A stretch of 64,000 nt of DNA from Agrocybe praecox. Its lineage: Eukaryota; Basidiomycota; Agaricomycetes; Agaricales; Agrocybaceae. The notes below the pieces were generated by a model. That model saw only the letters and a list, made by a program, of their open reading frames with translations, had not been told where the DNA came from and did no database searches. The stretch lies in the NCBI GenBank assembly GCA_964017145.1, contig OZ024845.1, positions 434,001-498,000 of the forward strand, given 5' to 3'. Below, piece after piece: positions 29,960 through 41,589 of the stretch; the stretch's first letter is position 1; every line of letters starts with the position of its first letter. The position numbers were made by a program, and so were the translations under genes.

Positions 29960-30590
29960 ATAAGATTAGTATCGAATGACCGCGTATTACGCGCTGGTTG
30001 CTCTGAATTCTGGAATCTTGGTAGAGTATGATGAGAGAGTCCCTACCAAGCGATTTTACAGGTTGTGAGTTTACATCGATAAACTGAGTTTTGATGGTAA
30101 GTACTAAGGATGAAAAAGAGGGTGCTGCTCATCTCCTACCGAAGAAGGGCACTGGTCGATTCAAGGTCGATCAAATTTCATTGAGAAAGCTAGGTGCCGA
30201 CGGTGTCCTGATGGGTACAGCCAACTCCGGCACAGGTTCAGCAGATTTATAACCTTCAAAATCATGCTTGAGCACAGTCAGCACACCGGCGGCACGCGCG
30301 CCGGATACGACGATCAGAGAAATATACCCGAATTATGATCACCGGTATCGCGGAAATCCCCTTGGCGTCGAACCGTTTGAAACCGTTTATTTGTTGTTTT
30401 TTTATCATTTGTTTATCGTTTACAGTGGTCCTTCAAACTAAACTAAACGATAAACAAACGAAATGGTTGCAGCCTTATCGGAAACACCTTGCGTCAAAAA
30501 GTAAACCACGCGTATGGAACTCTATAGATGAACCACTATATACTGTACATACCGAATCGAAGCAAATATACCATTTCTACCCTTTAATCT
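29960..30590. other. No gene recognised
   Basis: About 630 bp with only short frames; it includes the duplication junction upstream of copy D. A near-palindromic AAACGATAAACAAACG / TTTGTTTATCGTTTA pair is at about 30405-30460. Confidence 0.4.
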
Positions 30591-30593
30591 TAG

Positions 30594-31524
30594 CTACACC
30601 GTTTCAATATATTCACTAATTCGATCAGCGAGCTCCACCTCGTCATCATATCGATGATTTACCGTCTCCTTAAACATGGTCCACCAACCCTCCATATAGC
30701 CGCGGGCAGCATACACCCTGGTATAGTCCCAATACTCAGGGAACCAACCCGATCTCTCCCAATCAATAATGACAATGCAACCATCCTTCCAGAGAATGTT
30801 GTGAGGTCCAAGATCTCCATGCGAGAAGACAGTCTTGTACTGTTTCCCATAAATTCTGGACAGTGCTTCCTGCACACGAGGATAACGTTCAGGATTAGCG
30901 CGGAAGGTGTCGTGGCCTAGGAGCCGGTGGAAGGTGGCATGATTATCGAATGGGCCCCATACACCGCTTGCTACTCGACCGTCAATAACACCTGACCCGT
31001 CTACTGCCTGTACGCGATCTGGATGCGGGGACTTTAGCGCATGCAATTGATCGAGACAGCTCTTCAATTGCGCCATAGAGCTACGCTGTTCTTCCGGAGA
31101 CAGACGGGACCAAACGTCTTCAAGAACAGGTCCATCGATTGATTCTTGGACGATATGAACAACTCCACGAATGGTAAAAACGTCTAGGACGCGAGGAACA
31201 CGGATTGTCGTGTTTTGCGCGATATATTCCATGGTCAATGCCTCCTGGAGGCGCACCCGAGAGCCCCGTTTGATAAACTTGCTGCTTTTGAATCTAAATA
31301 AATGATGGCACCGCATTTTATTGCTGATATGCGTCTTCATCTTGTATTTCAATAGTTCTAAGCACCGAAGCTCGCGAACGCGCGGCATGAGATATGCTGG
31401 CAAGCTACACAAACTTCAGTGTCAACGTTCTGAAAAGAAGCAACTTGATATACGAAATATCCGTCTTGTTCTCTTCCGCTTCCTTCGTCGTAGGCATAGG
31501 TTTTTCATGAACGAGGCTCAACAT
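30594..31524 (-). CDS. APH-family phosphotransferase (aminoglycoside phosphotransferase/choline kinase fold)
   Basis: Exon 1 is 31524-31411 (MLSLVHEKPMPTTKEAEEN). A 133-bp intron is proposed, then exon 2 from 31277 (FIKRGSRVRLQEALTMEY), giving about 265 residues. The kinase-like features are clear: a lysine in FIKRG; QESIDGPVLEDVW at the hinge; catalytic loop HGDLGPHNILW with the HxDxxxxN pattern; and IIDWERSGWFPEYW for the metal-binding Asp. Fungal members are numerous and mostly of unknown substrate, and drug resistance should not be assumed. It lies next to the O-methyltransferase on the same strand, but membership of the terpenoid cluster is only possible. The intron borders are less certain than the domain. 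Confidence 0.82.
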
Positions 31525-31597
31525 TAATGACAACAGAAATGGGTGTGATGAGTGAGAGGACAGCGAGGCTTGTGACGCGCCCAGCTGTGATTGATCT

Positions 31598-32330
31598 GTG
31601 ATTGATCGTGACCTGTCACGGAGGCCCGGATTTGATATGACTGGAAAACAAGGTTCGAACAACGGTGGCAACGAGCAAACAAGGACAGTGACGAACAACG
31701 GCGTCGAGAACCAAATGTCAACGTCAACGGAAAACGATGGGGTCAACTCCAATGCCGCCAACCATAGGCCCAATGACGGACGACGTCACAGACAAACGAC
31801 GGCAGTGGCAGACGACGAACAACATACAGCGCGATGACGAACATACAGCGACGAACGAAACACGGCGACGAACGACACACGAGCGACGAACGACAGACAC
31901 AGTGCCATGGGACGATCAGGACAAACGTTGGGGAACAGCGCCAACAGCGACAGCGTGGATGACAACAGACCTGGCGATGGTGAGGCACAATGGGCAAACG
32001 AGGGATGACTGGGATGGACGGTGGGAGACGGCCCTCCTTTATGTTGTTCTTTCTTATTTTCCCTCCTCTATCGTTCGATCAACGGTAACGGACAAGAACA
32101 GAGAGTATTGTGGACTCGCCAGGGGGCTACAACGAATGGTTGGCATACAGTAAGTGGTTCCGACTCACTCACTATGTGGCAGTTGGTAAGTTAGAGGAGC
32201 ACACAACGAACAACGCGGATGAACAGCAACGAAAGCCAACATACGGCGGCGAGCTGGCGATGACTACGGATTGACTACGGATGTACGGTAATGGCAGCGA
32301 GGAACGGCGATTTTGAGGAACACCAATGAA
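31598..32330. repeat. ACG/AAC-rich low-complexity region
   Basis: Dominated by irregular ACGAACAACG, GCGACGAACGACA-type repeats. Open frames on both strands (Thr/Arg/Asn-rich) follow from the repeat composition and are not called as genes. Similar in style to 63156-63840. Confidence 0.6.
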
Positions 32331-32466
32331 TGGTAATGTAACGACAATACCTAGGGATGTAAGGGATCGCAGGGTTGAGTTTCTCATTGCGTATACAACT
32401 AGCTATAGTCTTATATTTAACATCTTGGTCTCAAGAAATAACATGCAATTACTGTCAGTCCACACT

Positions 32467-34446
32467 TCAAAGCGTGAATTCAAGAATTCCGGTCTCGCCA
32501 ATATCCCACACCTTTACAAACCTCAGTCCTACAGTTTCGCCTATCTGGCAAAAATGTGGCAAAGTTCGTACTTCACCGTTGAGCATGGTCATGAAATGGA
32601 GATCAAGAAAGTTGTGGCGGATACGACCTGCACCGTAGTTTGGTAATAAAGGATATGGAGCTTGTTGAGTGTCACTGCCTTTGAATTGAGGAACTTCGTA
32701 GTACGAAGGTTGTAAAATGTGTTCCTCTGTTCATGAATTCTTTCAGAGTCCTATCTATGATTATTTCCGAGTCGTGCCAACTCACGGATAAGAACCCTAC
32801 TGTGAGGGGCCATCACTTCTCGTATGTTAGATAAGATTTTAATGGATGTCTCGTCCGACCAGTCATGTCTGATAGTATACGGATTTTGTAAGTTGGGTAT
32901 GCTTTCTACGAAGATTAGAACCATACATTATATTGATGAGCTGAATAGAATGAATTACAATGCCTCAATGACTAAGAAGAATTTGAATATCAAGGGAGAG
33001 AACGTACATAGTACACATCACACCCAGATGCAGGTGTACTGGTAAAGAAGTTGAGCGGAACAAACTGGACGCGGTTCTCCTCAAGTGCTTCGGGGCATAA
33101 CTTGGGCCAGAAGTCGTTCTTTGCTTGTTCCATGCGTACCGGTAGATCATGCAAAACAAACCTCAGATTAGAGTGTTTCTTGGCGAGTGCCATCGACATA
33201 GTACCAACCCCACACCCGAGATCGCACACTAAGGCGTTATCACCGAGCTCCTGCCATGGATAGCCTAATAGGGCAGATAACTTAACACAGGTTTATCGTA
33301 CATCGTTTTTCATGAAATACGCACCATTTACGACAGCAAGACTTTCAAAAATGGCTGCCCAACCTTTCAGACTACGCCCAAATCTTGCACCTCGATGGGT
33401 TCCCACCGGTTGATCCTTGAGTAAGTAGATGTGTTAACGTTCAATGAGTGATATTCAAAGTGCTTACCGTTTCGTAGTGATCCCACACTGTACCCGTGAA
33501 GCCTGTGTACTTATTAAACGCTGTTTCGTTATGTTTAAAAGAACGGCCCCAGTCCTTATCCGTCAAGAGGTCCGGTAAAAAGACGGCCGATTTAACAGCC
33601 TCATCGGCACTTTACACGAAGGAACATGTCGTATGAGTAAGAAAGCGACGTACGAGTAAATAACCAAACTCACAAATGCAGCCCTGCTTCCGTGATCGGA
33701 TTACCCGATAGAAGACATAGACTTAGCCGATTATTGGAAAATACGTCCTCTGAAACTATGATACGAGTAGATTATAAGTTTTATAAAGAGTATAGATATC
33801 TCGCAACCTACCCTCCTTAAATATATGTCGTGCAGCAAGCAATCGCAATACCCGTCCAAGTTTGAGGTGATGTATACCCGTTTTGGCCCCAAGATCAGTA
33901 ATATGCATTCCCTCGGGGTGATCTTGAAGCAAGTCCGGGACCTTGTGTATCAATGCGATATTGATACAAGTAGGATAGTAGAACTATGAAGAAACGGAAT
34001 CCCAAAATACGCGTGAGTAAACCGAGTAGCCCCTCGTGGGAAAACGAACAAATCGCACCTCCATGAATCTCTTGGTGAAAACACTGATGTGAGCCAAATG
34101 CGAGGTTTTACGCAAGGACAACATGTCACTTACGTTTGCTAGAATATGATTCGGATTTCCCACAGTGTCCACAAGCTGCGCACAGGCTGCTTCAATTGTC
34201 TGCACAGCAACCCGAGCTTCTCGACTCATAAGTTCCTGGTCAAGGGGATGTTCTTTGGCGCAGTCGAGAGAAGGCGCGGTCAACCCATATGTAGATGTCG
34301 ATTTCGTGTAGTAATTCTCCAACACGTTAGCAGCATCGTTGATGTGCTTGACTAGAGCAATTATGGAGCTTTGATGACTCTGGGCCTTGCGTTAGATGTA
34401 GTGGAAGAGTAAAAGCGAAACTTTGACATACATTTGAAGATGCCAT
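32467..34446 (-). CDS. SAM-dependent O-methyltransferase (plant-OMT/COMT-like, Methyltransf_2 family)
   Basis: A multi-exon gene. It starts with MASSN (34446-34432) and exon 2 at 34379-34134, then the winged-helix dimerisation part (HKVPDLLQDHPEGMHITDLGAKTGI...LRLLAARHIF), and VSEDVFSNNRLSLCLL. Next come FADEAVKSAVFLPDLL...NKYTGFTGTVWDHY and GYPWQELGDNALVCDLGCGVGTMSMALAKK (the SAM-binding DLGCGVG loop), then FVLHDLP. HDWSDETSIKILSNIREVM carries the catalytic His. The last exon is PYPLLPNYGAGRIRHNF...ILEFTL, with the stop at 32467-32469. Every part of the family is present and in order. The exact acceptor before HDWSDE was not settled. It probably methylates a hydroxyl made by the neighbouring P450. 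Confidence 0.88.
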
Positions 34447-34449
34447 TGC

Positions 34450-35330
34450 TTCGATAGTAGCAGTAGAGGAGAACTGACGAGCAAGCTATAATGAATGTCT
34501 TGCTTTTATCTACTGTTACTGGTGCAACCGCATGGACGATAGATACACCTCATCAAATATTTTATTGTTGGATTTGGAGCCATATAATGAGTCTATATGT
34601 AGAATTTGCTCTAGAAGATACATCCGACTTTCAATAACGAATAGTACTACTCACTGGGTTTATATTTGGCATAGTATTCACGCCACTCCACACGGGACTG
34701 GGTCAGAGGACAGGGCCCTGTCGCACTGTTCGGATAACGTATTTTTACTAAAAGACGCACATTTATGTTTGATGCGCCGAACGGCTTCTATCACTTACTC
34801 TACGAGATTTAATGACGCCCCGGAGCTTATTTGGTGGCGTTACAGGTCTAAAGCCTTCAAGCTAATAAACCGTGCGAGTCCACACAGCCTCCGGAAATTG
34901 CTCGGCATATGCTTACGTACAGGAATTAATGGTATGCGCTTCGGGCTTGCTTCGTACTGTAATTGCTGTATGTCTGACATACAGGTAAAAAATACATGTA
35001 ACCTGTATTTTAGTGTGGTCGGTTATACTATATTTGGGAAGGCTGATCCGCAAAGAAATACAGGTTATGTGTAGTATCTTTGGCTAAAATTCCGCGTGCT
35101 CACGCTTGTTATAACGGGTGCTGTACTATTGAATGGACGACTGTAGGAAGCAAACGTGTTTGGAGGAAGAGTATCTAGTACTGTATACGACCTGTCTCGA
35201 CATCGAATTATCACATTGTTTCAATCTCAAGGCTACGGATGAGATTCTCTGCTTCTCTCGACCGGGGCTTGATAGTACATTTAAATGGCCTTGGGACGCT
35301 AAAGAGCCTATCAGTGTCTCTAGAAATAGA
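34450..35330. other. Intergenic, no gene recognised
   Basis: About 880 bp between the methyltransferase start and the P450 stop. One 180-codon plus-strand frame (34532-35074) has no recognisable motif and unbalanced composition; it is not called. Confidence 0.45.
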
Positions 35331-35332
35331 AT

Positions 35333-37401
35333 CTATATATAAAGAGCATACGTGATTACTCCAGGATTCCATTTGATCTCAGGCTCGATAGGCATTCCTT
35401 TCTCATCGAGTTCTTCTGAGATGTCGAAATTGGAGAGAACCGTGGCAACAATGAGAAATAGGAATGGAAGGGCAATGTGGCGTCCCGGACAAACTCTTTC
35501 ATCAAGCCAAATATAGTGAGTACAGTCACACGAACAGTAATTAGAAGCTCGTTCGTACCTTCTTCCATACCCAAACGCGAACAGTGAGGGATCTTGAACT
35601 TCTGCATTCAATTGATTGCCTGCCATGAAACGCTCTGGTCTGAACGTCGAAGTATCTGGCCCATATCGATTCTCATCCCGTAAAAGTGCCCTAAAACATT
35701 CAAAGCTATATATGTTGAGGGCACGATCATGGAATAAATGTACGCACCAGGAATTAGGGACAATGATCGACCCTTTCGGAATATAATAGCCTCTGTAAAC
35801 GTTTGATTCTGAAGCCACATGTGGTATGGCTAACACCTGGTAAGCCAGTCGGTACAATGGGAAAGAATTCAAAGACCTACCGATAGGCGCTACTACTCCC
35901 CATCTATAAATTAGAATTACTATCATATTATATTTCCAATCACCAGAATGTAGATTAGTTTGCATACCTCAATACCTCCTTCACTATAGCGTTAATATAA
36001 GGAAGGGAAGATTGATCATTGAAGTCAGGTAATCTTCCTGTGAGAACGTGATCAAGTTCTTTTTGAGCCTTCCTTTGTGTTTCAGGCGACAAGAGCATAG
36101 CTGCGATGAAGCATTTAACGGCCGCAAGGACAGTGTCTGCTGCACCTGTGTAAATCCGGCGTAAATAATATAAATTTTCGACATAATATATTACTTACCC
36201 GCAAATGCTGTTGCAGCTGTATCCATAATGACCTTCCGAGCCCCTTGCATCTCGTTCATGTCGCATTGTGCCAGATCCTGTAACGCAGAGAGTGCCAACG
36301 AAGGATGCGCGGTACCCGCATCCTATTTACAATATTAGTACTAGCAATATTTCTTAAATACAACGTACCATGGCCATAACAACAGCATTGAATGGTTCTG
36401 AGAGAAATCGCTGCGTAAGAATCTTGAACTCTCTCGCCTTGGTCTTGAATCCAGCTCCAGGGAAAAACTCTGGGACATACTTCAGCGCAGGTATGAGATT
36501 TACCAAATACTTTCCTGGAGACGACGAGTCCGCCATTGTCTTGATCGTTTCCTGCGCAAGATTTATATAGGGATCATTTGTCTTTTGAATGGGTATTCCA
36601 TACGACAAAGACAACGCCGATCCATTGATAGCACTGGAGATAGAACGTCATTGGGTTGCATTGAAAGAGGAGGAAACAAACTATCCACTTACTACTGGAA
36701 TACCTTCAAAAATTCCTCCGGTGTGTTTAGAAGCCCAGGTAATATAGAGTAAGCGAATTTGAGCTGATTGGATTGGTAATATTCGAGGTTTACAGGATGG
36801 AAGTACTTGGAGAACAGTCTGCGCCTCGCCTTCCAGACCTGTCCATAGGGAAGCATAGCGAATACCCAGTCGCATTCCATCCTAAAATATTTATATGTCA
36901 GACATGCATTGTTTATTGGCGGTTTATAAACATACAGCTCAATGGTCATTGGAAGTCGTGGTCTGAAAATCATCTTTAGTGATCATTAGTAGCGAGAATA
37001 CAAAAAAATTTGTACCGGCTGGAATATATGGATGAATGCTGCTCTAGAAGATCATTGATGGCTTCGAATGAGTTCAGGATAATCATATCATTTCCTCCAG
37101 CGCGAACGTAGATGATATCTGACCCTAATTATGCGTCACAGCGCAGAGACCGTATACTCGGTCAGCACTCTGACATGGACAATAGAGCTAAATTCTTCTT
37201 ACCGAGCTCCTTGCACCACTTGTCATAGGTCACCCATTCGCTGTTTCTTGGTATATTAAAAATGTTTCCCAATATAGGGAGGCCTCTGGGTCCAGGTGGA
37301 TATGGAGGATGAGAAGGTTTCTTCAGTCTTTGAAGGACGAAAGCTACTAGAGCTATAGCAACAACACAGGCTGAGATACCTGTCGTTGTGAGACTGTCCA
37401 T
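35333..37401 (-). CDS. Cytochrome P450 monooxygenase
   Basis: A multi-exon gene starting at ATG 37401 (MDSLTTTGISACVV), with a single N-terminal membrane anchor and the hinge PPYPPGPRGLPILGN. The first donor is at 37202. Later exons hold MTIELYVYKP, MLPYGQVWKARRRLFSKYF (helix C WxxxR), helix I AGAADTVLAAVKCF, KEVLRW (the ExxR motif), FRPERFM (PERF), and the heme loop FGYGRR followed after an intron by VCPGRHIAL, giving FGxGRRxCxGR. No stop was seen between these parts, so it appears intact. As for other fungal microsomal P450s it should sit in the ER membrane and use a reductase partner. Its ATG faces that of the terpene synthase across about 0.7 kb, so the two may share a promoter region. 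Confidence 0.9.
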
Positions 37402-38096
37402 TGTCGAAGTATGAGAGAGGGCCATGCACCTCGCGAGGCTCAACCTTTCAACTTGTCCCCCGAAAACTAGCGAAAAACAAGGTGTTTGGGTGTTCAGGTG
37501 ATGTTTCTCGCAGATTTTCGGGTGACCTGAGAAGTTGAAGTTCCCAGGGTGATATGTAATTCTACGCTTTGTGCTTCTATGTAGACCATGTTATCTATCA
37601 TAACGTCAGGTGGCGGATCAGTACATTAATAACATTTTCATTGTTGAGTGGCGCAGGCGAAGAGAACCCAAAGATGCATAATTAATTTCTAGCGTATAGG
37701 TGGGCGACCGAATAGAATTTTTAATTTGTGCAAATGCATGCGCATGCGCAGACGAATAGAACTCGTCCGACATAATCCGTTTTTGGAAAACATGTTCTCA
37801 TCGGCATTGCCACATGTTCTGATGCATGTATATATCTTCGAGAATCCTGACCTATCAGCGAGACTGGATGGGTATGACGCCTTCCTTGTTGACTTCCATT
37901 CATCTTCTAGCTTTATGTCGTGTTCATACAATGAGTGTGTAATAATGGCTCCTTATGTTTGCCTTATGTGCGTTCAAGCAGAAAAAACGCCAGTGACCAT
38001 GTGGTTTGATCAGTAGGGATATTGATTGAATACCCTTCCTATATAAGCCTCACTTGATACTCTGTTTGACTCACACACATAGGTTAAACGATTAAC
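37402..38096. promoter_or_regulatory. Divergent intergenic region between P450 and terpene synthase
   Basis: 695 bp with the two genes starting outward. TATATAAG (near 38040) lies about 55 nt before the terpene synthase ATG. No recognisable pathway-specific operator was seen. Shared regulation is an inference from the layout. Confidence 0.4.
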
Positions 38097-39372
38097 ATGA
38101 CATTGTTTAACCGTGCTCTATCTCGCTTAAAGTCCCTTCTAAGCTTATCTCCTGCAGGTACTACTCGTCCAGGGCCAGAGCATGACCCGTCTAGTGCAGA
38201 AAATAGCTTGTCATTCTTGAAGGACATTCTGGGCGACTTCCTCCGCGATATTGAATATGAACCAGAACAGCCCATCACCAGCGACAATGCCTCGTACCAG
38301 GCGTTGAAGACCGAATATGAAGCTTTTAACACTGGGCCATGGTTTGACGCGCTCTGTCGTAACTCTGCGGCCTTGGCAGAGGTAAGCCAACACAACACCC
38401 CGTTGTCGAGCTTTCTATTTAATTACTCGTTATTGACGGTGGCTGCTATGACAGTACCCATATACACATCATTCCGATGAGGTTCGTCTTCAAATCGCAA
38501 GATGTACATGGTACGTTCGAGTTATGTTAGCAACTACTCTTGTCTCCTGAGCCCATCCTTCGAAATGTATAAGGTTCCTCCTTTATATCGACGATATAGG
38601 TCATAAATTCCCAGAATACCTGACAAACTTCCAGAAGGGCATATTGACCGGGGGAAACGAAAGCACTGTCAAGGACGACTTGTTCAAGGCGCATCGAGAG
38701 TTTCTCGTCAAGTACTATGGACTATTCGCGCCAATCCCTGCCAACCTCATCATCCTTTCTTGTCTTGATTTTGTGAACGGCTGCATACTTGAGGAGACAC
38801 CGACGATCCGTGACATGGTGTTGACGGAAAACGCACAATCATGGCCTTACTTTTTGCGGAAAAAGACAGGCCATTCGCATGCGTACGCCTTCATGCTCTT
38901 CCCGAACGAGGCCAATTTGGACATGTCGAATTATATACAAGCCATTGATGACATGGTGGACTTCATAAATTTAGGCAATGACATTCTCTCGTAGGACGTT
39001 CCTTTTACATCTTCTTTATGGATCACTCATATGGACCTTGAATTCTCAGGTTCTACAAGGAATATCTGGCGGGAGAACGCAGGAACTATGTTTACACTCG
39101 ATCTCTTGTAACTAAACGAACGGTAGAGGAAACATTGAAGGAGATGATTGATGAGGCACTGGCTGCACATGGGAGAACATCCAAGATATTGGAATCGACT
39201 TCTAATTCAGCCCTATCTACTTGGAAGAAATTCGTGAACGGATATGTGTACGTTCCAATCCTAATAATTGCGTGCTCAATATACTGATATGTATATTTTA
39301 AACCCTAGAGCATTTCATTTTAATCAAGACAGATATCGGCTTCACGAGCTCAATATTCTTTCTGTATACTAA
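38097..39372 (+). CDS. Terpene synthase of the trichodiene-synthase family (sesquiterpene cyclase-like)
   Basis: Five exons: 38097-38381, 38455-38510, 38574-38990, 39050-39247 and 39309-39372. All phases agree and give 339 residues, close to the family norm. Key features are FLLYIDDIGHKFPEYL (Asp-rich region), SWPYFLRKKTGHSHAYAFMLFP, and the metal-binding NSE motif NDILSFYKEY, formed exactly across the third intron. The C-terminus is HFNQDRYRLHELN. Class I terpene synthases ionise a prenyl diphosphate, usually farnesyl diphosphate here, using Mg ions bound by the Asp-rich and NSE motifs. The Asp-rich motif is DDIGH; the usual third acidic residue is absent at that spacing, though the NSE motif is complete. 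The product cannot be predicted. Confidence 0.9.
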
Positions 39373-40070
39373 GAATGGACAATGCGTAGATTTGCTTGTA
39401 TTTGTACCACACTTCCCCGAATACGGTGCGGTATTTCTCCAACCAGGGTGTGTGTACTTATGAACATGTCGAGCGGGCTCGTTTGATGGCGGTAGCGGTC
39501 AAGGAGGTAGCTTGAGACGTTACGGCAAAGGCTGTATCATAATTATACTGTTTATCCCCGTAGAAGAAGAGATAGTTACACACGAGGAAATAGCGTGAGG
39601 TTGAGAGGTTGAGACAGTGATAATCGAATCATCGAAACGAAAGACGTCGGCTATTTTTTGCTCTAAGCACGCTAGTGCGCTGATGGCTAGACGTACCGCA
39701 GGAGTGGATATGTGGAAGGAAGGAGAGTTGAAAATAGCTGAGGAAAGGAGCTATAGCGTCTTTAGGCGCAGTCGTAACGTCCACGTCAAAGCAGGAAGGA
39801 AGGAAGGAAAAAATGATGAATGTTCAACGCACTGCGCCGTCAGCCAAGGCACGTAGTCCAACTAGAACGCGTGTCATCTCCTCATCCAGCTCTATACTCC
39901 CGCTTTCTAGCGTTCTCCAACGACAGCGCAGTGCATGTCAGCCCCAAGTCAGCCCACCCGGCAAGCCAGGCCGGCCGGAGAGCACAGCAATATGCTTACA
40001 TAAACACTTCCATGATATGTGACTAGTGACTTGGCGGCTAGGCGCTTATAGTTATCATCATCGTGGCGCT
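39373..40070. other. No gene; includes duplicated block fragment
   Basis: 3' flank of the terpene synthase followed, from about 39640, by sequence related in inverted orientation to the block at 23983-24484. Confidence 0.45.
39640..39930 (-). repeat. Inverted, diverged partial copy of the 23983/28452 block
   Basis: Minus strand carries CGTTGGAGAACGCTAGAAAGCG, ACGTGCCTTGGCTGACGGCG, GCAGTGCGTTGAACATTC and GCGCACTAGCG, in the same order as the two other copies, with a GAAG-repeat interruption. Confidence 0.65.
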
Positions 40071-40370
40071 ATGAGTACCCCTTGGGAAGGGCCCCGACGT
40101 CGAAAATGACCTCCCCCGGAGCAAACAGCGTGACCACGGACTCACCGCTCTTCTCTCTCCAGCTTGCGGGTGCTTATGTCCCCGTTCACAAACGTCTCCG
40201 ACCCACTTATACACCCCCGGGGCCCCTCGTTTCTCCTCTCCCTCCGCCCCACTGCCGAGGGGCTCTATGAACAAATCAAATCTCGTATTTGCGTGTCGCT
40301 CGAGCAAGAAGTGGCCGATATGGTTCTCATGGAGCAGAGGAAGAAGAAGGGACCTGTGTCGTCTCCCTAG
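40071..40370 (+). pseudogene. Local family, copy E (degenerate)
   Basis: GAYVPVHKRLR is joined almost directly to SFLLSLRPTAEGLYEQIKSRI and EQEVADMVLMEQRKKKGP, then stop (40368-40370). The Ser-rich N-terminus is garbled, and the exon 1 end, intron and start of exon 2 are deleted. Frame shifts between the two conserved motifs. Confidence 0.6.
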
Positions 40371-40521
40371 ACGAGGAAGGCTGTACCGCTGACCCGTCGT
40401 CGTCTTCATTAACCTCGACTTCAACTTCAAAGTTAACGTAAACCCCAACAGCACTTACCCAACATCTTAATCTATAAGTGATCGAAAACCCCATATCTGT
40501 TCTTGGATACAACCAATCACG

Positions 40522-41060
40522 ATGTCTTTCCCTATTGCCATCCCCCGCTCTTCTTTCAGAGCCACCTCGTACGCCTCTGCCGTGGCATCCTTCACAACGA
40601 TGAGAGTGACCATGGGCTTGCTGTTCTCCTCTGTCAGCAGGTGTTTATGTTCCCGTGCACAAAGGACTTTCGGTTTCGCCTTGTAAGTTTTCCTTTCCTT
40701 CTTCCTTCTTCCAACATGACCTTACACGCGTCCTTTCCTCCTTGGCCTTAACGTTCATTGTTACCTCCAATGTTATATCACTCTCTTACCGACTCACATA
40801 CACCCCCTCATTCCTCCTCTCCCTCCCCCCTACGTCCGAGCGGTTCCACGAATAGATCAACTCCCGGATTCGCGCGTCGCTCGAGCCTGAAGTGGCAGAA
40901 GTCTGCCCTCTCATCGAACAAGACCATACTTGCACCGCGGCGCACGCATTCCTTGTCCACGCGTACGCATCTGCGTGCCCCTCGTCCAATGCTCCGTCAA
41001 CGCCGCAAGGATTATGAACTAGAGGGAGAGCTGGAGGGCGTCGGGCATTGGTACGCTTGA
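40522..41060 (+). pseudogene. Local family, copy F (degenerate)
   Basis: Starts MSFPIAIPRSSFRATSYASAVAS, like the intact members. A frame change precedes AGVYVPVHKGLSVSP. The GTAAGT donor after it is kept (near 40686). Exon 2 carries PSFLLSLPPTSERFHE followed by an in-frame TAG, then IRASLEPEVAE and PRRTHSLSTRTHLRAPRPMLRQRR in shifted frames. Confidence 0.6.
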
Positions 41061-41589
41061 TTCGGTGGGTGTTGTTGTTCTGTGAGAAGGGACGAATGCA
41101 ACGTTGGGGAAGGCGTAGGGGCTTTTCTGTATACTCTTCCTTCGCCATAGCCTCCAAACCCATTCCCGGGGCTACAGTCATAGGTCGCGCGACGACTAAT
41201 CACACCGTACCTTGGCTCATTGACCACACCGTACATTTGATATAGTACCGCACCATACACTACACTCAAAATATATTAGTATACTGTTGTCAATGGGATC
41301 ATTTTAAAAGTTAAGATCCTGTTTGTTGGATCAGGATATGAGTGATACGCCGTATGGGAACAGCAATGAATTATTTTTGGATAACCAGGACTTAATCAAT
41401 TATTATCGAACGTATTACAGCCTAGTGGGCGGCACGGAAAAAAATAACATGCAATGATCAACGTAGTATACATCATGAAATAAATTTTGGAGTGCCACAG
41501 GCATGTTGATTTACTATCGGGTTAGAGAGAATAACATCAATTCTATGATATCCCACGGAATTTAGGGACTCCTGTGTGTATTGAGCGGC

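Noticed and set aside
31598..32153. Thr/Asn/Arg-rich frames on both strands
   Set aside because: Low-complexity ACGAACAACG composition explains them; no motif or splice structure.
34532..35074. 180-codon plus-strand frame between methyltransferase and P450
   Set aside because: No recognisable motif, no splice-linked partner exons and atypical composition.
40038..40454. 138-codon minus-strand frame
   Set aside because: It is the reverse strand of degenerate family copy E.
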